NCBI RefSeq assembly: GCF_012932495.1 | Contig: NZ_JABCNG010000001.1 | Span: forward strand, 1,736,001-1,800,000 | DNA length: 64,000 nt | Reading direction: 5' to 3' | Source: Novosphingobium sp. SG919 | GTDB lineage: Bacteria > Pseudomonadota > Alphaproteobacteria > Sphingomonadales > Sphingomonadaceae | Shown here: positions 21,826 through 31,550 of the stretch, in pieces | Layout of the letters: the number at the start of each line of letters is the position of its first letter | Numbering within the stretch: position 1 is the stretch's first letter | Program-made: the position numbers and the translations under genes | The notes under the pieces: generated by a model | What the model saw: the letters and a program-made list of their open reading frames with translations, nothing else | What the model was told of the DNA's origin: nothing | The model's database searches: none

Positions 21826-23127
21826 ATGAACCTGAACAACCGCCGCACCCTGGCTTGCGCCATGCTTCTGGCGGGCACGGCCGGCCTGGCCAGCCCTGCC
21901 CTGGCTGGCGGCTTCTATCTTCAGGACCAGTCGGCCAAGGCCACCGGCCGCGCCTATTCGGGCGAAGTGGCCGATACCGGCGTCGACAGCCTGTGGTGGA
22001 ACCCTGCCAGCATCGCCGGGATGACCGGCGGCGAGGCCGCGCTCAATGCGACGGGCATCCTGCCTTCCGGCGACGTGGTGAACAACGGCACCCTGATCAA
22101 GCGCCCCGGACAGCCGGCGGCTGCCGTTGGTGGCGACAGCGTGGCCCACAATCCGATCCACAAGGGCGTCGTGCCCTCTGGCGCGATCGCCCATGCCCTG
22201 GGCCGTGACCTGGCCGTGGGCCTGGCGGTGACCGCCCCCTACAACTTCACCACCGAATATTCGGGCACCAGCTGGGCGCGCTACACCGCGCTGACCACCA
22301 AGCTGCGCACGATCGACATCCAGCCGAGCGTGGCATTGCAGCTTACCCCGGTGATTTCGATCGGTGCTGCGGTGAACGTGGAACACGCCGACGCCACGCT
22401 GGGCAATGCCCTGCCCAACCTGCTGGCCGCGCTGCCCGATGGCAGCCAGACCTTGAAGGGCAAGGGTTGGGACGTGGGCTATTCGGCCGGCGTGCAGTTC
22501 CGCGGCAAGGCCGTGACCGTGGGTCTCAGCTACAAGTCTGCCATCACGCACAAGCTCAACGGCGACGTGGTGATTGCCGGGCTGCTGGGTCCGCTGGCCG
22601 CCAACAACGGGACGATTTCCACGCAGGCGGAATTCACCACGCCGTGGCAGCTGACGTTCGGCGGCCGTTGGAAAGTGAGCCCGGTTTTCACACTCAACGC
22701 GCAGGCCACCCGCTTTGGCTGGGCCGAATTCGATTCGATCAAGCTGGGCAGCCCGCTCAACACCGCCATTCCCGAAGACTATCGCAATACCTGGGCGGCT
22801 TCGGTGGGCTTTGACGCCGATCTGAGCCCCAAGTGGACCGTGCGTGGCGGCGTGCAGCGCGACGTTTCGCCCGTGCGCCCGACCGATCGCGATGCCCGCG
22901 TGCCCGATAGCAATCGCTGGAACTTTGCCCTGGGCGCGACCCACTCGCTCAGCCGCGCGTTCAAGATCGACGTGGCCGCCAATTACCTCACCCTGGCCAA
23001 TGCGCCGATCAATCGCGTGACCGCCGCTTATGCCGGCACGGCCGCGCAAACGCCGATCCTGGTCAACGGCGAATTGCAGAAGGCCCATGTCGTGGTGCTC
23101 TCGCTGGGTGGACGGATCGCGTTCTGA
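21826..23127 (+). CDS. Outer membrane long-chain fatty acid transporter FadL/OmpP1 family
   Basis: 433 residues. The start at 21826 follows GGGAGTGAGAGAG and gives a signal peptide ending in SPALAGG. The mature N-terminus GGFYLQDQSAKATGRAYSGE is the FadL hatch-domain signature, followed by WWNPASIAGM. The remainder alternates in beta-barrel fashion and ends in aromatic Phe (LSLGGRIAF), as outer-membrane proteins do. It brings hydrophobic substrates, probably fatty acids, across the outer membrane. Neighbouring fadD, the FadN operon and a MerR regulator support fatty acids rather than aromatics. Confidence 0.92.
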   Translation: MNLNNRRTLACAMLLAGTAGLASPALAGGFYLQDQSAKATGRAYSGEVADTGVDSLWWNPASIAGMTGGEAALNATGILPSGDVVNNGTLIKRPGQPAAAVGGDSVAHNPIHKGVVPSGAIAHALGRDLAVGLAVTAPYNFTTEYSGTSWARYTALTTKLRTIDIQPSVALQLTPVISIGAAVNVEHADATLGNALPNLLAALPDGSQTLKGKGWDVGYSAGVQFRGKAVTVGLSYKSAITHKLNGDVVIAGLLGPLAANNGTISTQAEFTTPWQLTFGGRWKVSPVFTLNAQATRFGWAEFDSIKLGSPLNTAIPEDYRNTWAASVGFDADLSPKWTVRGGVQRDVSPVRPTDRDARVPDSNRWNFALGATHSLSRAFKIDVAANYLTLANAPINRVTAAYAGTAAQTPILVNGELQKAHVVVLSLGGRIAF

Positions 23128-23135
23128 TCACCCAA

Positions 23136-23165
23136 GGCGCCGGAACCCGCGTGGGTTCCGGCGCC
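23136..23165 (+). terminator. Perfect 13-bp hairpin after fadL
   Basis: GGCGCCGGAACCC (23136-23148) and GGGTTCCGGCGCC (23153-23165) pair completely around GCGT. The sequence that follows (ATCCCTTCCCTCC) is pyrimidine-rich but has no uridine run, so it may attenuate transcription into fadD rather than end it. Confidence 0.6.
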
Positions 23166-23192
23166 ATCCCTTCCCTCCAGCCGGAAGCTGTC

Positions 23193-24902
23193 ATGGTCGC
23201 TGCCCCCCCTACCAAGGCTATTTCGCAAACCGACGCCCTGCCGCCCGACTGGTCCCCGCCGGTGATGCTGCTGGGCGACCTGATCGACAACGCCGTACGC
23301 GATCACGGCGATCGGCCAGCGGTGGATTTCATGGGCCGCACCTGGACCTATCGCGCGCTGGGCCGCATGGTCGAGCGCGCGGCGCGGGGTTTCCAGGATC
23401 TCGGGCTGGGCAAGGGCGACCGGGTGGCGCTGTGCCTGCCCAACACACCCTATTACATCGTGCTCTATTTCGCCGCGCTCAAGATCGGCGCGGTCGTCGT
23501 CAATCTCAACCCGCTCTACACGCAAAGCGAGATGTGCCACCTGTTGAAGGACAGTGGCGCGCGCGTTGTGGCCGTTCCCGATTTGCGCGAGATACACGGC
23601 AAGGTTCTGGCGATCGCCGACGAGTGCCAGCTCGCCACGATCCTGGTTTGTCCGATGGCGGGCATTCTGCCGCGCGTGAAAGCCTGGGGCTGGCGCCTGT
23701 TCAAGCGCCGCGATCACGCCCGCTATGCCCACGATGCGCTGCACATGCGCTTTTGCGACCTGATCGCGCGGGGCGATCCGCCCAAGCCAGTGGCACTGGC
23801 GCCCGATGACCTCGCCGTGCTGCAATATACCGGCGGCACCACCGGCACGCCCAAGGGCGCGATGCTGACCCATCGCAATCTCACGGCCAATGCCTTGCAG
23901 CAGCAGGCGCATATCCACGGCGATCTGCCCGCGCCGCAGCGCACCCTGGCGGTGCTGCCGTTCTTTCATGTCTTCGCGCTGACGGCGGTGCTCGATTTCT
24001 CGATCCTGGTAGGATCGGAACTGGTGCTGATGCCGCGGTTTGAAATGGGCGCAATGCTGGCGACGATCAAGCGCAAGCCGCCCACGCTGTTTTTCGGCGT
24101 GCCCACGCTGTTCATCGCCATGAACGCGCTCGACGATGCCAAGGTGCCCGATCTGTCCGCCCTGCGCGCGTGCATTTCGGGCGGGGCGCCGCTGCCGCTG
24201 GAAGTGCGCCAGACGTTCGAGCAGCGCACCGGCGCGCGGGTGTGCGAAGGCTATGGCCTGACCGAAGCCTCGCCCATTGTCACGTGCAATCCCGTGGATG
24301 GCGACATTCGCGCCAACAGTTGCGGCCAGGCCTTCCCGGGCACCGTGATCGAGATCCGCGATCCCGAAAATCCCGAAACCATCCTGCCGCTGGGCACCAA
24401 TGGCGAAGTCTGCGTGCGCGGGCCGCAGGTCATGGCCGGATACTGGCAACGCCCCGATGATACCGCCAAGGTCTTTGTCGATGGCGCGCTGCGCACGGGC
24501 GACGTGGGGCATCTGGACGAGGACGGCTATCTCTACCTGGTCGACCGCCTCAAGGACCTGATCCTGAGTGGGGGATACAATGTCTATCCGCGCGTGATCG
24601 AGGAAGCCGCCTATCTGCACCCGGCAATCGAAGAAGCTATCGCGATCGGCGTTCCCGATCGCTATCGCGGGCAAAGCGCCAAGCTTTTTGTCAAGCTGCA
24701 CGCCGGCACCAGCGTAGCACCCGAGGCGATTCTGGCTTTCCTGGCCGAGCATCTCAACAAGATCGAGGTGCCGCGGGCCGTGGAAATTCGCGACAGCCTG
24801 CCCAAGACGATGGTGGGCAAGCTGTCGAAGAAGGAACTCGTGGCCGAAGAACGCGCCAAGGCCGAAGCCGAAGCTGCGGCGGCCGCAATTAGCCCCGCCT
24901 GA
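23193..24902 (+). CDS. Long-chain fatty acid-CoA ligase (FadD-like AMP-binding enzyme)
   Basis: 569 residues. It activates fatty acids to acyl-CoA through an acyl-adenylate. The ATP/AMP motif is YTGGTTGTPKGAMLTH, followed by CEGYGLTEASP, the hinge DRLKDLILSGGYNVYPR and the C-terminal catalytic lysine region MVGKLSKKEL. The start at 23193 (MVAAPPTKAI) has GGAAG ten bases upstream; an upstream in-frame start lies inside the preceding hairpin. It sits between fadL and a MerR regulator, consistent with uptake-coupled activation. The C-terminus is Ala/Glu-rich. Confidence 0.93.
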   Translation: MVAAPPTKAISQTDALPPDWSPPVMLLGDLIDNAVRDHGDRPAVDFMGRTWTYRALGRMVERAARGFQDLGLGKGDRVALCLPNTPYYIVLYFAALKIGAVVVNLNPLYTQSEMCHLLKDSGARVVAVPDLREIHGKVLAIADECQLATILVCPMAGILPRVKAWGWRLFKRRDHARYAHDALHMRFCDLIARGDPPKPVALAPDDLAVLQYTGGTTGTPKGAMLTHRNLTANALQQQAHIHGDLPAPQRTLAVLPFFHVFALTAVLDFSILVGSELVLMPRFEMGAMLATIKRKPPTLFFGVPTLFIAMNALDDAKVPDLSALRACISGGAPLPLEVRQTFEQRTGARVCEGYGLTEASPIVTCNPVDGDIRANSCGQAFPGTVIEIRDPENPETILPLGTNGEVCVRGPQVMAGYWQRPDDTAKVFVDGALRTGDVGHLDEDGYLYLVDRLKDLILSGGYNVYPRVIEEAAYLHPAIEEAIAIGVPDRYRGQSAKLFVKLHAGTSVAPEAILAFLAEHLNKIEVPRAVEIRDSLPKTMVGKLSKKELVAEERAKAEAEAAAAAISPA

Positions 24903-24981
24903 TCGGGCAGCGATCAGGCCGTTGCAATCCGCGTGTTGCGGCGCAATAGGTAAAGCCATTTTGGGGGGAACTTTGGCCACC

Positions 24982-25446
24982 ATGATAGACACTCTGCCCG
25001 ATCCGCCAGAGGCGGCAGCAGAACCGCCGCCACCCGCACCCGAGGATGGGCTGCAGGGAATCCAGGACGTGGCCAAGCGCCTTGGCGTTACGCATCGCAC
25101 GCTGCGCTTCTACGAAGACAAGGGCCTGATCGAGCCGGCGCGCGTGGGAAACACGCGGATCTATTCGCACCGCGAAGTGGCGCGGATGCAGTTGATCCTG
25201 CGCGGCAAGCGACTGGGCTTCACCATCCGCGAGATCAAGGAATTCCTCGATCTTTATGATGTCGATCCCACCCGGCTGGAACAATTGCAGCATCTGGTGG
25301 CGCATATCCGCAGCCGGTTGCGCAAGCTGGAAAGCCAGCATAGCGCCTTGCTCAAGACCATGACCGAGCTTCAGGCGATGGAAGCCGAAGCGATCGACAA
25401 GATCGGCGAGCTTACCGGTTCACGGCGGGGCGCGGCCGCCACTTGA
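24982..25446 (+). CDS. MerR-family transcriptional regulator
   Basis: 154 residues: a proline-rich, probably disordered N-terminus of about 22 residues, then a MerR winged helix (GIQDVAKRLGVTHRTLRFYEDKGLIEPARVG), RIYSHREVARMQLILRGKRLG and a long dimerisation coiled coil. No metal-binding cysteines follow, so it is not a metal-type MerR. Position after fadL and fadD suggests control of fatty-acid or acyl-CoA catabolism, as LiuR-type MerR proteins do in proteobacteria; that is inference. A run of G bases 12 upstream supports the ATG at 24982. Its 3' end overlaps the convergent EamA gene by 35 bases. Confidence 0.88.
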   Translation: MIDTLPDPPEAAAEPPPPAPEDGLQGIQDVAKRLGVTHRTLRFYEDKGLIEPARVGNTRIYSHREVARMQLILRGKRLGFTIREIKEFLDLYDVDPTRLEQLQHLVAHIRSRLRKLESQHSALLKTMTELQAMEAEAIDKIGELTGSRRGAAAT

Positions 25447-26350
25447 GCAGCCGCGCCGGCAGCGCTTCGGCCGTGCTGACGATGATGATCCCAGCAAGGA
25501 TCATCAGGGACCCGGTGATGAACGCGGCATCGAGGCTGTCACCCAGCACGAAGACGCCGGCCGCCACGCCGAACATCGGCGTCATGAAGCTGAGCACGCC
25601 AAGCCGCGCGGCGCTATAGCGGCGCAGCAGCGCATACCATGTAAGGTAGCTGAGGAACGCGACGATCACGACCTGGAAGCCCAGGCTCGCCAGCAGGCCC
25701 GGCGTGACATGCACGGCAGTTTCGCCGAGCACCGGCGCCGCCAGGGTGCACAGCAGGAACGCGCCCATCAACTGGTAGAACAGCGTGACCGACGCCGGGG
25801 CATTGGCCAGCGTCGAGTTGCGCAGCACCAGCGTGGTGCAGGCCCAGCCGCACGCACCGCCCAGCGCCAGGGCATCGCCCAGGCTGCCATGGGGATACCC
25901 CGCGCCCTCGCCCCCGCCGCTGAACGCCAGGACGACCCCGGCAAACGAGAGGGCAATCCCCACCCACTGCCCTGCGCGCAGGCGCTCGTCGGGCCGCAAC
26001 AGGCCCAGGCCCAGCGCAGCCCCGATCGGCGCGGTATAGAGGTAGATCGTCACGTGCGAGGCACTGGTAAAGCGCAAGGCTTCGCCTGCCAGCAGGAATT
26101 CGGTGCCGAACAGCATGCCGATGGCCAGCCCGGGCAGCACTGTGCCGCGATTGATCGCATGCCCTTCCCCGCGCCACAGCACCACCGCCAGCGTGGCGAG
26201 GCCCGCAAGGCCCGAGCGCAGACCCATCTGCAGCAGCGGGCTCATCGCGCTGGCCACCAGTTTGATGGCAACCTGCTGCGATCCCCAGATCGCGCAAAGC
26301 ACGACCATGATGGCAACGGCAGCGGCATCGACAGGCTTGCGATCGGTCAC
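25412..26350 (-). CDS. EamA/DMT-family transporter
   Basis: 312 residues with ten predicted membrane segments in two homologous halves, the drug/metabolite transporter layout. The first EamA repeat contains VVLCAIWGSQQVAIKL and ends near ALSFAGVVLAFSG; the second starts near LGGACGWACTTLVL and ends LAGIIIVSTAEAL. The substrate cannot be told from sequence. The C-terminal 35 bases run antisense through the end of the MerR gene. Confidence 0.9.
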   Translation of the reverse strand: MTDRKPVDAAAVAIMVVLCAIWGSQQVAIKLVASAMSPLLQMGLRSGLAGLATLAVVLWRGEGHAINRGTVLPGLAIGMLFGTEFLLAGEALRFTSASHVTIYLYTAPIGAALGLGLLRPDERLRAGQWVGIALSFAGVVLAFSGGGEGAGYPHGSLGDALALGGACGWACTTLVLRNSTLANAPASVTLFYQLMGAFLLCTLAAPVLGETAVHVTPGLLASLGFQVVIVAFLSYLTWYALLRRYSAARLGVLSFMTPMFGVAAGVFVLGDSLDAAFITGSLMILAGIIIVSTAEALPARLLKWRPRPAVNR

Positions 26351-26525
26351 GAAACGTCCGGTATGATGAGGGGAAATGGCCGGCGCGCCTTAGTCGATAT
26401 TTCGCCCCGGGGCCAGTGTCGCGCAGCTGGCCATAATTCCTGCCCCTAGGGGAAATGCCGCAGGGCCACCTTACTGCGATTTCAGGCTGCTACCGTAATT
26501 CATGGCCCGTTCTGCGGAGTGTGCC

Positions 26526-26837
26526 ATGAGTTTTACCCTCAGTCTGGGCCCGAAGGCCAACATGCAAACCATCGCCGACGCGTGGGCCAGCCTGGCTGAC
26601 GCGCTGGAATCGCACGCTTCGCTCGTGCTCGATCTCTCGGACGTGGCCGATGCCGATCTTACGCTGGTGCAACTGGTGGAAACCGCGCGCCAGCATGCCG
26701 TGCGAGACAGCCGCGCGCTGCGCCTGTCCGCCCCGGCCAACCCGGCCGTGGCCGCGCTGCTGGCCCGTGCCGGCTTTCTGACCGAGCCGAGCCCGGAAAC
26801 CCTCGAATTCTGGTTCCACGGAGAACTTCCGCAATGA
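26526..26837 (+). CDS. STAS-domain protein, first gene of the chemotaxis operon
   Basis: 103 residues forming a single STAS domain (MSFTLSLGPKANMQTIADAW, then SLVLDLSDVADADLTLVQLV). The position of the usual phosphorylatable Ser in anti-anti-sigma factors is occupied by DADLTLVQL, where Asp or Thr could stand in. GGAG seven bases upstream of 26526 decides the start over an ATG at 26502. The stop overlaps the cheY start by four bases. STAS proteins open several alphaproteobacterial che operons; the role is unclear, possibly as a scaffold or phospho-switch partner. Confidence 0.82.
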   Translation: MSFTLSLGPKANMQTIADAWASLADALESHASLVLDLSDVADADLTLVQLVETARQHAVRDSRALRLSAPANPAVAALLARAGFLTEPSPETLEFWFHGELPQ

Positions 26838-27202
26838 CGGCCTCCATCCTCACCGTTGACGATTCCAGCAGTCTGCGCCTGGCCACCCGCATCGCGCTGA
26901 CCGGCGCGGGCTACACCGTGACCGAGGCCTGCGACGGCCTGGAGGGCCTGGGCAAGGCGCAGGGCCAGAAGTTCGACATGATCATCACCGATCTCAACAT
27001 GCCCAACATGGATGGCCTGTCGATGATCCGCGAGATCCGCAAGCTGCCTATCCAGATGGGCACGCCGATCATCTTCCTGACCACCGAGTCGGACGATGCC
27101 ATCAAACAGGAAGCCCGCGCTGCCGGCGCCACCGGCTGGCTGGTCAAGCCATTCCAGCCCGACCAGCTGCTGCGCATTGCCAAGAAGGTGTTGGGCCGAT
27201 GA
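26834..27202 (+). CDS. cheY: Chemotaxis response regulator CheY
   Basis: 122-residue single receiver domain. The acid pocket is VDD at 8-10, the phospho-acceptor is Asp53 in IITDLNMPNMDG, the switch Thr is in FLTTES and the conserved Lys in WLVKPFQPDQL. It receives phosphate from CheA and acts on the motor or another output. It overlaps both neighbours by ATGA, so it is tightly coupled to STAS and CheA. Confidence 0.95.
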   Translation: MTASILTVDDSSSLRLATRIALTGAGYTVTEACDGLEGLGKAQGQKFDMIITDLNMPNMDGLSMIREIRKLPIQMGTPIIFLTTESDDAIKQEARAAGATGWLVKPFQPDQLLRIAKKVLGR

Positions 27203-29226
27203 GCGATTCTGACCCGATAGCCGCGTTTCGCGTGGAAGCCGGCGACCTGCTCGACCAGATCGAACAGGCCCTGCTCGACTTGTCCAACCGCCTCGACGAT
27301 CGCGGGTTGATCGATGCCGTGTTTCGCGGCCTGCACACCCTCAAGGGTTCGGGGGCGATGTTCGGCTTTGATGCGCTGGCGACGTTCACGCACCATTGCG
27401 AAACTGCGTTCGATCGCGTTCGCAAGGGCCTGTTCCCGGCAACGGCGGAACTGGTCCACGTGATCCTTTCGGCCATGGACCACATGCGCGCGCTGGTCGA
27501 TGGCGATGGCGCCGGGCTGGAAGCCACCGGCGACGCGATCCTGGCGCGCCTGCAGGCGGCCTTGCCCGAAGGCGGCGCCACGGTTCAGGCGCCCTTGGCC
27601 GCCGCGCAGGCCGCCACGGCGGACGAGCCCCCTGCCACCGGCTGGCATCTCGTCTTCCGGCTGCCGGCAACGGCGATGGCCAATGGGACCAACCCGTTGA
27701 GCCTGCTGGACGAGCTGCGCGAGCTTGGCGATTGCCGGGTGGTGGCGCTGTGCGACCGCCTGCCAGCGCTGCCCGATCTGATCCCCACCGAATGCATGAT
27801 CGGCTGGGACATCACGCTGACCGGCAATGTCAGCCGCGATGCGATCGAGGACGTGTTCATCTTCGTGATGGACGACATGGAAATGTCGCTCACCCCGTTT
27901 GCCATAGCGCAGGAAGCTGCCCACGCGCCGGGTGGCATCGATGCGCCCTCCCCCGCTTTGCCCGGCCCCGTCGCCACGCCGCAGGCTGTCGCGGCGCCGG
28001 CCGCTGCCGAAGGTGCTGCGCGCCAGGCGCCGCGCGCGGGCGAAAGCGTGCGCGTGCCGGCCGAACGCCTCGACGTGCTGATGGACCGCGTGGGCGAACT
28101 GGTCATCGTCCAAAGCCGCCTGTCGCAATTGGCCAACAGTGGCCTGATCGGCGCGACCGGCGAAGTGGCACTGCGTTCGATTTCCGAAGAAATCGAACGG
28201 CTCGTCAGCGAAATGCGCGACACCATGATGGTCTTGCGCATGGTGCCCATCGCCAACCTGTTCGGCCGTTTCCGCCGCCTGATCCACGATCTGGCGCGCG
28301 ACACCGGCAAGGCGATCGAACTGCTGACCGACGGCGAGGCCACCGAGGTGGACAAGACCGTGACCGAGCAATTGGCCGATCCGATCGTCCACCTCATCCG
28401 CAATGCCTGCGACCACGGCCTGGAAGCGCCCGATGAACGCCTTGCCGCCGGCAAGCCGGTGACCGGCCAGGTCATGCTTACCGCCGCCCACGCCGGGGGC
28501 GAAGTGCTGATCACCATCACCGACGATGGGCGGGGCATCAACCGCGAGCGGGTGCGCGCGAAGGCCGAGGGCAACGGGCTGATCCAGCCGGGCCAGGCGC
28601 TTTCGGACCATGAACTGCTGCAACTGATCTTTGCGCCGGGATTTTCCACCGCCGCGCAAGTGACCAACCTGTCAGGGCGCGGCGTGGGCATGGATGTGGT
28701 CAAGCGCACGATCGAGGGCCTGCGTGGCACGATCGACATCGCCAGCCAGGAAGGCAAGGGTTCCACCTTTACCCTGCGCATCCCGCTGACCCTGGCGATC
28801 ATCGAGGGGCTGCTCGTGCGGGTGGGCACGGGTTGCTATGTCATTCCGCTGGCCGCCGTCGAAGAGTGCATCGAGCTTTCCGCCGACGAGGACCTGCGCA
28901 CGCGCGGACGCAGCATGATCCGCCTGCGTGATGCACTGGTGCCATTCCTGCGCCTGCACGATCTGTTCGAAACCGGGGCAGAGCCCGATCCGCACCAGAA
29001 GATCGTGGTGATCTCTGCCGCGGGTGAGCGCGTGGGCCTGGTGGTGGACCAGATCATCGGCAGCCACCAGACCGTGATCAAGTCGATGTCCAACGTGCAT
29101 CGCGCGGTCAACAGCTTTTCCGGCGCGACGATCCTGGGCGATGGCAGCGTCGCCCTGATCCTCGACATCATGCAACTCGTGGCTTCGGGCCAACAGCGGG
29201 AGGCACGGCTGCGCGCCGTGGGCTAA
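27199..29226 (+). CDS. cheA: Chemotaxis histidine kinase CheA
   Basis: 675 residues. The P1 Hpt domain has the phosphorylated His46 in GLHTLKGSG. A P2-like domain follows around 155-235 and is joined by an Ala/Pro-rich linker. The P3 dimerisation helix contains DRVGELVIVQSRLSQL. P4, the ATPase, shows the N-box HLIRNACDHGLEAP, ITDDGRGINRE and LSGRGVGMDVV. P5 is CheW-like and reaches the C-terminus. CheA, coupled through CheW to the receptors, phosphorylates CheY and CheB. It overlaps cheY by four bases and is three bases before cheW. Confidence 0.96.
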   Translation: MSDSDPIAAFRVEAGDLLDQIEQALLDLSNRLDDRGLIDAVFRGLHTLKGSGAMFGFDALATFTHHCETAFDRVRKGLFPATAELVHVILSAMDHMRALVDGDGAGLEATGDAILARLQAALPEGGATVQAPLAAAQAATADEPPATGWHLVFRLPATAMANGTNPLSLLDELRELGDCRVVALCDRLPALPDLIPTECMIGWDITLTGNVSRDAIEDVFIFVMDDMEMSLTPFAIAQEAAHAPGGIDAPSPALPGPVATPQAVAAPAAAEGAARQAPRAGESVRVPAERLDVLMDRVGELVIVQSRLSQLANSGLIGATGEVALRSISEEIERLVSEMRDTMMVLRMVPIANLFGRFRRLIHDLARDTGKAIELLTDGEATEVDKTVTEQLADPIVHLIRNACDHGLEAPDERLAAGKPVTGQVMLTAAHAGGEVLITITDDGRGINRERVRAKAEGNGLIQPGQALSDHELLQLIFAPGFSTAAQVTNLSGRGVGMDVVKRTIEGLRGTIDIASQEGKGSTFTLRIPLTLAIIEGLLVRVGTGCYVIPLAAVEECIELSADEDLRTRGRSMIRLRDALVPFLRLHDLFETGAEPDPHQKIVVISAAGERVGLVVDQIIGSHQTVIKSMSNVHRAVNSFSGATILGDGSVALILDIMQLVASGQQREARLRAVG

Positions 29227-29229
29227 GCG

Positions 29230-29733
29230 ATGACCGACACCCCCAAAACGCCGTGGGACGACCATGGCCAGCTTGAAGTCCTCACGTTCGACGTGGGCAC
29301 CGAGCAACTGGCGATCGAAGCCACCGATATTCGCGAAATCGTCGATCTGCTGCCGGAAACACGCGTGCCCGGTGCCGCGCCGCTGGTGGCCAGCATCGTC
29401 AACTATCGTGGCAAGATCATTCCGATCGCCGATCTGCGCGTGGCGTTCGGCATGCCGATCACCCCACCCACGCCCGACAGCCGCATCGTGGTGATCGAAA
29501 CGCCGATCGATGGCGAAGCGACGCATATCGGGCTGCGCACCGACAAAGTGCACGAAGTGGCGATGCTGTCGCGCAGCGACAGTTCGGAACCGCCGCAGGT
29601 GGGCCTGCGCTGGCGCCGCGAATTCGTGCGCGAATTCGTGCGTCGCGCCGACGGGGTCATCGTGCTTCCCGCCCTGGGCGCCATTTTCGACGCCACGCCA
29701 AGACAATCGAGCAGGGGCGCAGGCCATGAATGA
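29230..29733 (+). CDS. cheW: Chemotaxis coupling protein CheW (copy 1)
   Basis: 167 residues with one CheW domain: [20 protein letters not shown], then [18 protein letters not shown] and a C-terminal [12 protein letters not shown]. It couples receptors to CheA. It is clearly diverged from the two later CheW proteins of this operon, which are near copies of each other. A 22-residue polar tail follows the domain. Confidence 0.92.
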   Translation: MTDTPKTPWDDHGQLEVLTFDVGTEQLAIEATDIREIVDLLPETRVPGAAPLVASIVNYRGKIIPIADLRVAFGMPITPPTPDSRIVVIETPIDGEATHIGLRTDKVHEVAMLSRSDSSEPPQVGLRWRREFVREFVRRADGVIVLPALGAIFDATPRQSSRGAGHE

Positions 29734-29768
29734 TTGCTGCCGCTCTGCCAAGGGAAAGGCCTGAAACC

Positions 29769-31436
29769 ATGTCACTTCACGCGCTATTGACCGGATTTCC
29801 GGACCACACCCTGCACGAAATCGCCCGCGTCGAGGCCGCCATCGCATCTGGCGATCTTGACGCGCGGTTGATCGGCAACGGCGGTGGCCGCCAGGCACGC
29901 GTTCTGGCCGATGCCATCAACCACCTGCTCGACACCGCCACGCGCCCGATGGGCGAATTGACCGCCAGCGTGCGCACGATGGCGGCCGAACACGATCGTG
30001 GGGATATCGACATCGCCTTGCCGGTGGACCGCTTCAACGGCGACTTGAAGGAAGCTGCGACCGCGATCAACGACATGGTGGGCCAGCACATTGCCGTGAA
30101 GAAAAAGGCGATGGCCTGCATCAAGGCTTTCGGCCAAGGCGATTTCGATGCGCCGATCGAACAGTTTCCCGGCAAGAAGGCGTTCATCAACGACAATATC
30201 GAGGATCTGCGGCGCAACCTGCGCGAGATCACCGGCGAAATCCAGCGTCTGATCAAGGCATCGACCGCCGGGGAGCTCGAACAGCGCGGCGAAGCGCACC
30301 GCTTTGCGGGGGATTTTGCCGGCCTGGTGCGGGGCATCAACAGCATGCTCGACGCGATCCTCGTGCCCATTGCCGAGGGCAATCGCGTCCTGGCCAAAGT
30401 CAGCGACGGGGATTTGCGCGAAAAGGTGGAGATCGTCTGTGATGGCGATCACCAGCGCATGAAGAACGCGATCAACCGCCTGGTCGACAACTTGCGCGAA
30501 TTTTCCAACCAGGTTGGCGAAGCGGCTGAAAACGTGTCATCCGGCAGCCAGCAACTCGCCGCCAGTTCGCAACAGGTTTCGGAAGGCGCTTCCGAGCAGG
30601 CCGCCGCAGCCGAGCAGGCCTCTTCCGCGATGGAAGAAATGGCGGCCAACATCAAGCAGAACGCCGACAACGCCGCACAGACCGAAAAGATCGCGCGGCA
30701 GTCTTCGCGCGATGCCGAAAGCTCGGGCGCGGTGGTGAACCGCGCGGTGGAAGCCATGCGCACGATCGCCGACAAGATCGGCATCGTCCAGGAAATTGCC
30801 CGGCAGACCGACCTGCTGGCACTCAACGCTGCGGTGGAAGCCGCGCGCGCCGGTGAGCACGGCAAGGGCTTTGCCGTGGTGGCCAGCGAAGTGCGCAAGC
30901 TCGCCGAACGCAGCCAGACCGCTGCATCGGAAATCGGTGCGGTTTCGGCCGACACCGTCAAGGCCGCAACGGAAGCGGGCGATATGCTCACGCGCCTGGT
31001 GCCCGATATCCGCCGCACCGCCGAGCTGATCAGCGAGATCAGCGCCGCCTGCCGTGAACAGGACATCGGCGCGGCGCAGATCAATGAAGCGATCCAGCAG
31101 CTTGACCAGGTGACCCAGCAGAACGCTGGCGCGTCTGAGGAAGTTTCGGCCACGTCGGAAGAGCTCGCCGCCCAGGCAGACGAGCTGCAGGCCAGCCTTG
31201 CGTTCTTCCAGCGGGAAGACGCCCTGCGCCAGGTTACGCGCAGCGCCAAGCGCACGGCAACGCGCACTACCTCCAGCAAACCGGTGGCGAAAGCGGTCCG
31301 CCGGCCAAGCAGGTCCGTCCCTTCCCGGCTGGGTTCGCTGGCCGACCAGCAGGCCCGATTGAAGGGTTTTGCGATCGATCTCTCGGCCGGTGGCGAGGAC
31401 GACGACGACGATGACTTCAGGCAGGGCGTCGGATGA
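29769..31436 (+). CDS. Soluble poly-HAMP methyl-accepting chemotaxis protein
   Basis: 555 residues with no membrane segment or signal peptide. The first 250 residues contain serial HAMP-like units, each marked by a Gly-Asp/Glu-hydrophobic motif ([36 protein letters not shown]). The signalling domain follows, with the hairpin tip [20 protein letters not shown]. An acidic tail closes the protein ([15 protein letters not shown]) after the shared [15 protein letters not shown] element. An in-frame ATG at 29730 overlaps the cheW stop, but 29769 has AAGGGAAAGG nine bases upstream. It probably senses a cytoplasmic or array-borne signal. Confidence 0.9.
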   Translation: MSLHALLTGFPDHTLHEIARVEAAIASGDLDARLIGNGGGRQARVLADAINHLLDTATRPMGELTASVRTMAAEHDRGDIDIALPVDRFNGDLKEAATAINDMVGQHIAVKKKAMACIKAFGQGDFDAPIEQFPGKKAFINDNIEDLRRNLREITGEIQRLIKASTAGELEQRGEAHRFAGDFAGLVRGINSMLDAILVPIAEGNRVLAKVSDGDLREKVEIVCDGDHQRMKNAINRLVDNLREFSNQVGEAAENVSSGSQQLAASSQQVSEGASEQAAAAEQASSAMEEMAANIKQNADNAAQTEKIARQSSRDAESSGAVVNRAVEAMRTIADKIGIVQEIARQTDLLALNAAVEAARAGEHGKGFAVVASEVRKLAERSQTAASEIGAVSADTVKAATEAGDMLTRLVPDIRRTAELISEISAACREQDIGAAQINEAIQQLDQVTQQNAGASEEVSATSEELAAQADELQASLAFFQREDALRQVTRSAKRTATRTTSSKPVAKAVRRPSRSVPSRLGSLADQQARLKGFAIDLSAGGEDDDDDDFRQGVG

Positions 31437-31550
31437 TCGCCGCGATGCCCTGCGGCCACACGGCAGCCTGTTTTCCCTGACCTGAAACCGACCAACGGCG
31501 GCCCTTGCGATCTTGGCCGCACCCAGATGCAAAAGCGAGGACCCGTCGCC

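Noticed and set aside
26427..26450. A TGGC...TGC pair upstream of the che operon resembling a sigma-54 promoter
   Set aside because: The spacing between the GG and GC elements is one base too long (11 instead of 10) and the flanking consensus bases are missing.
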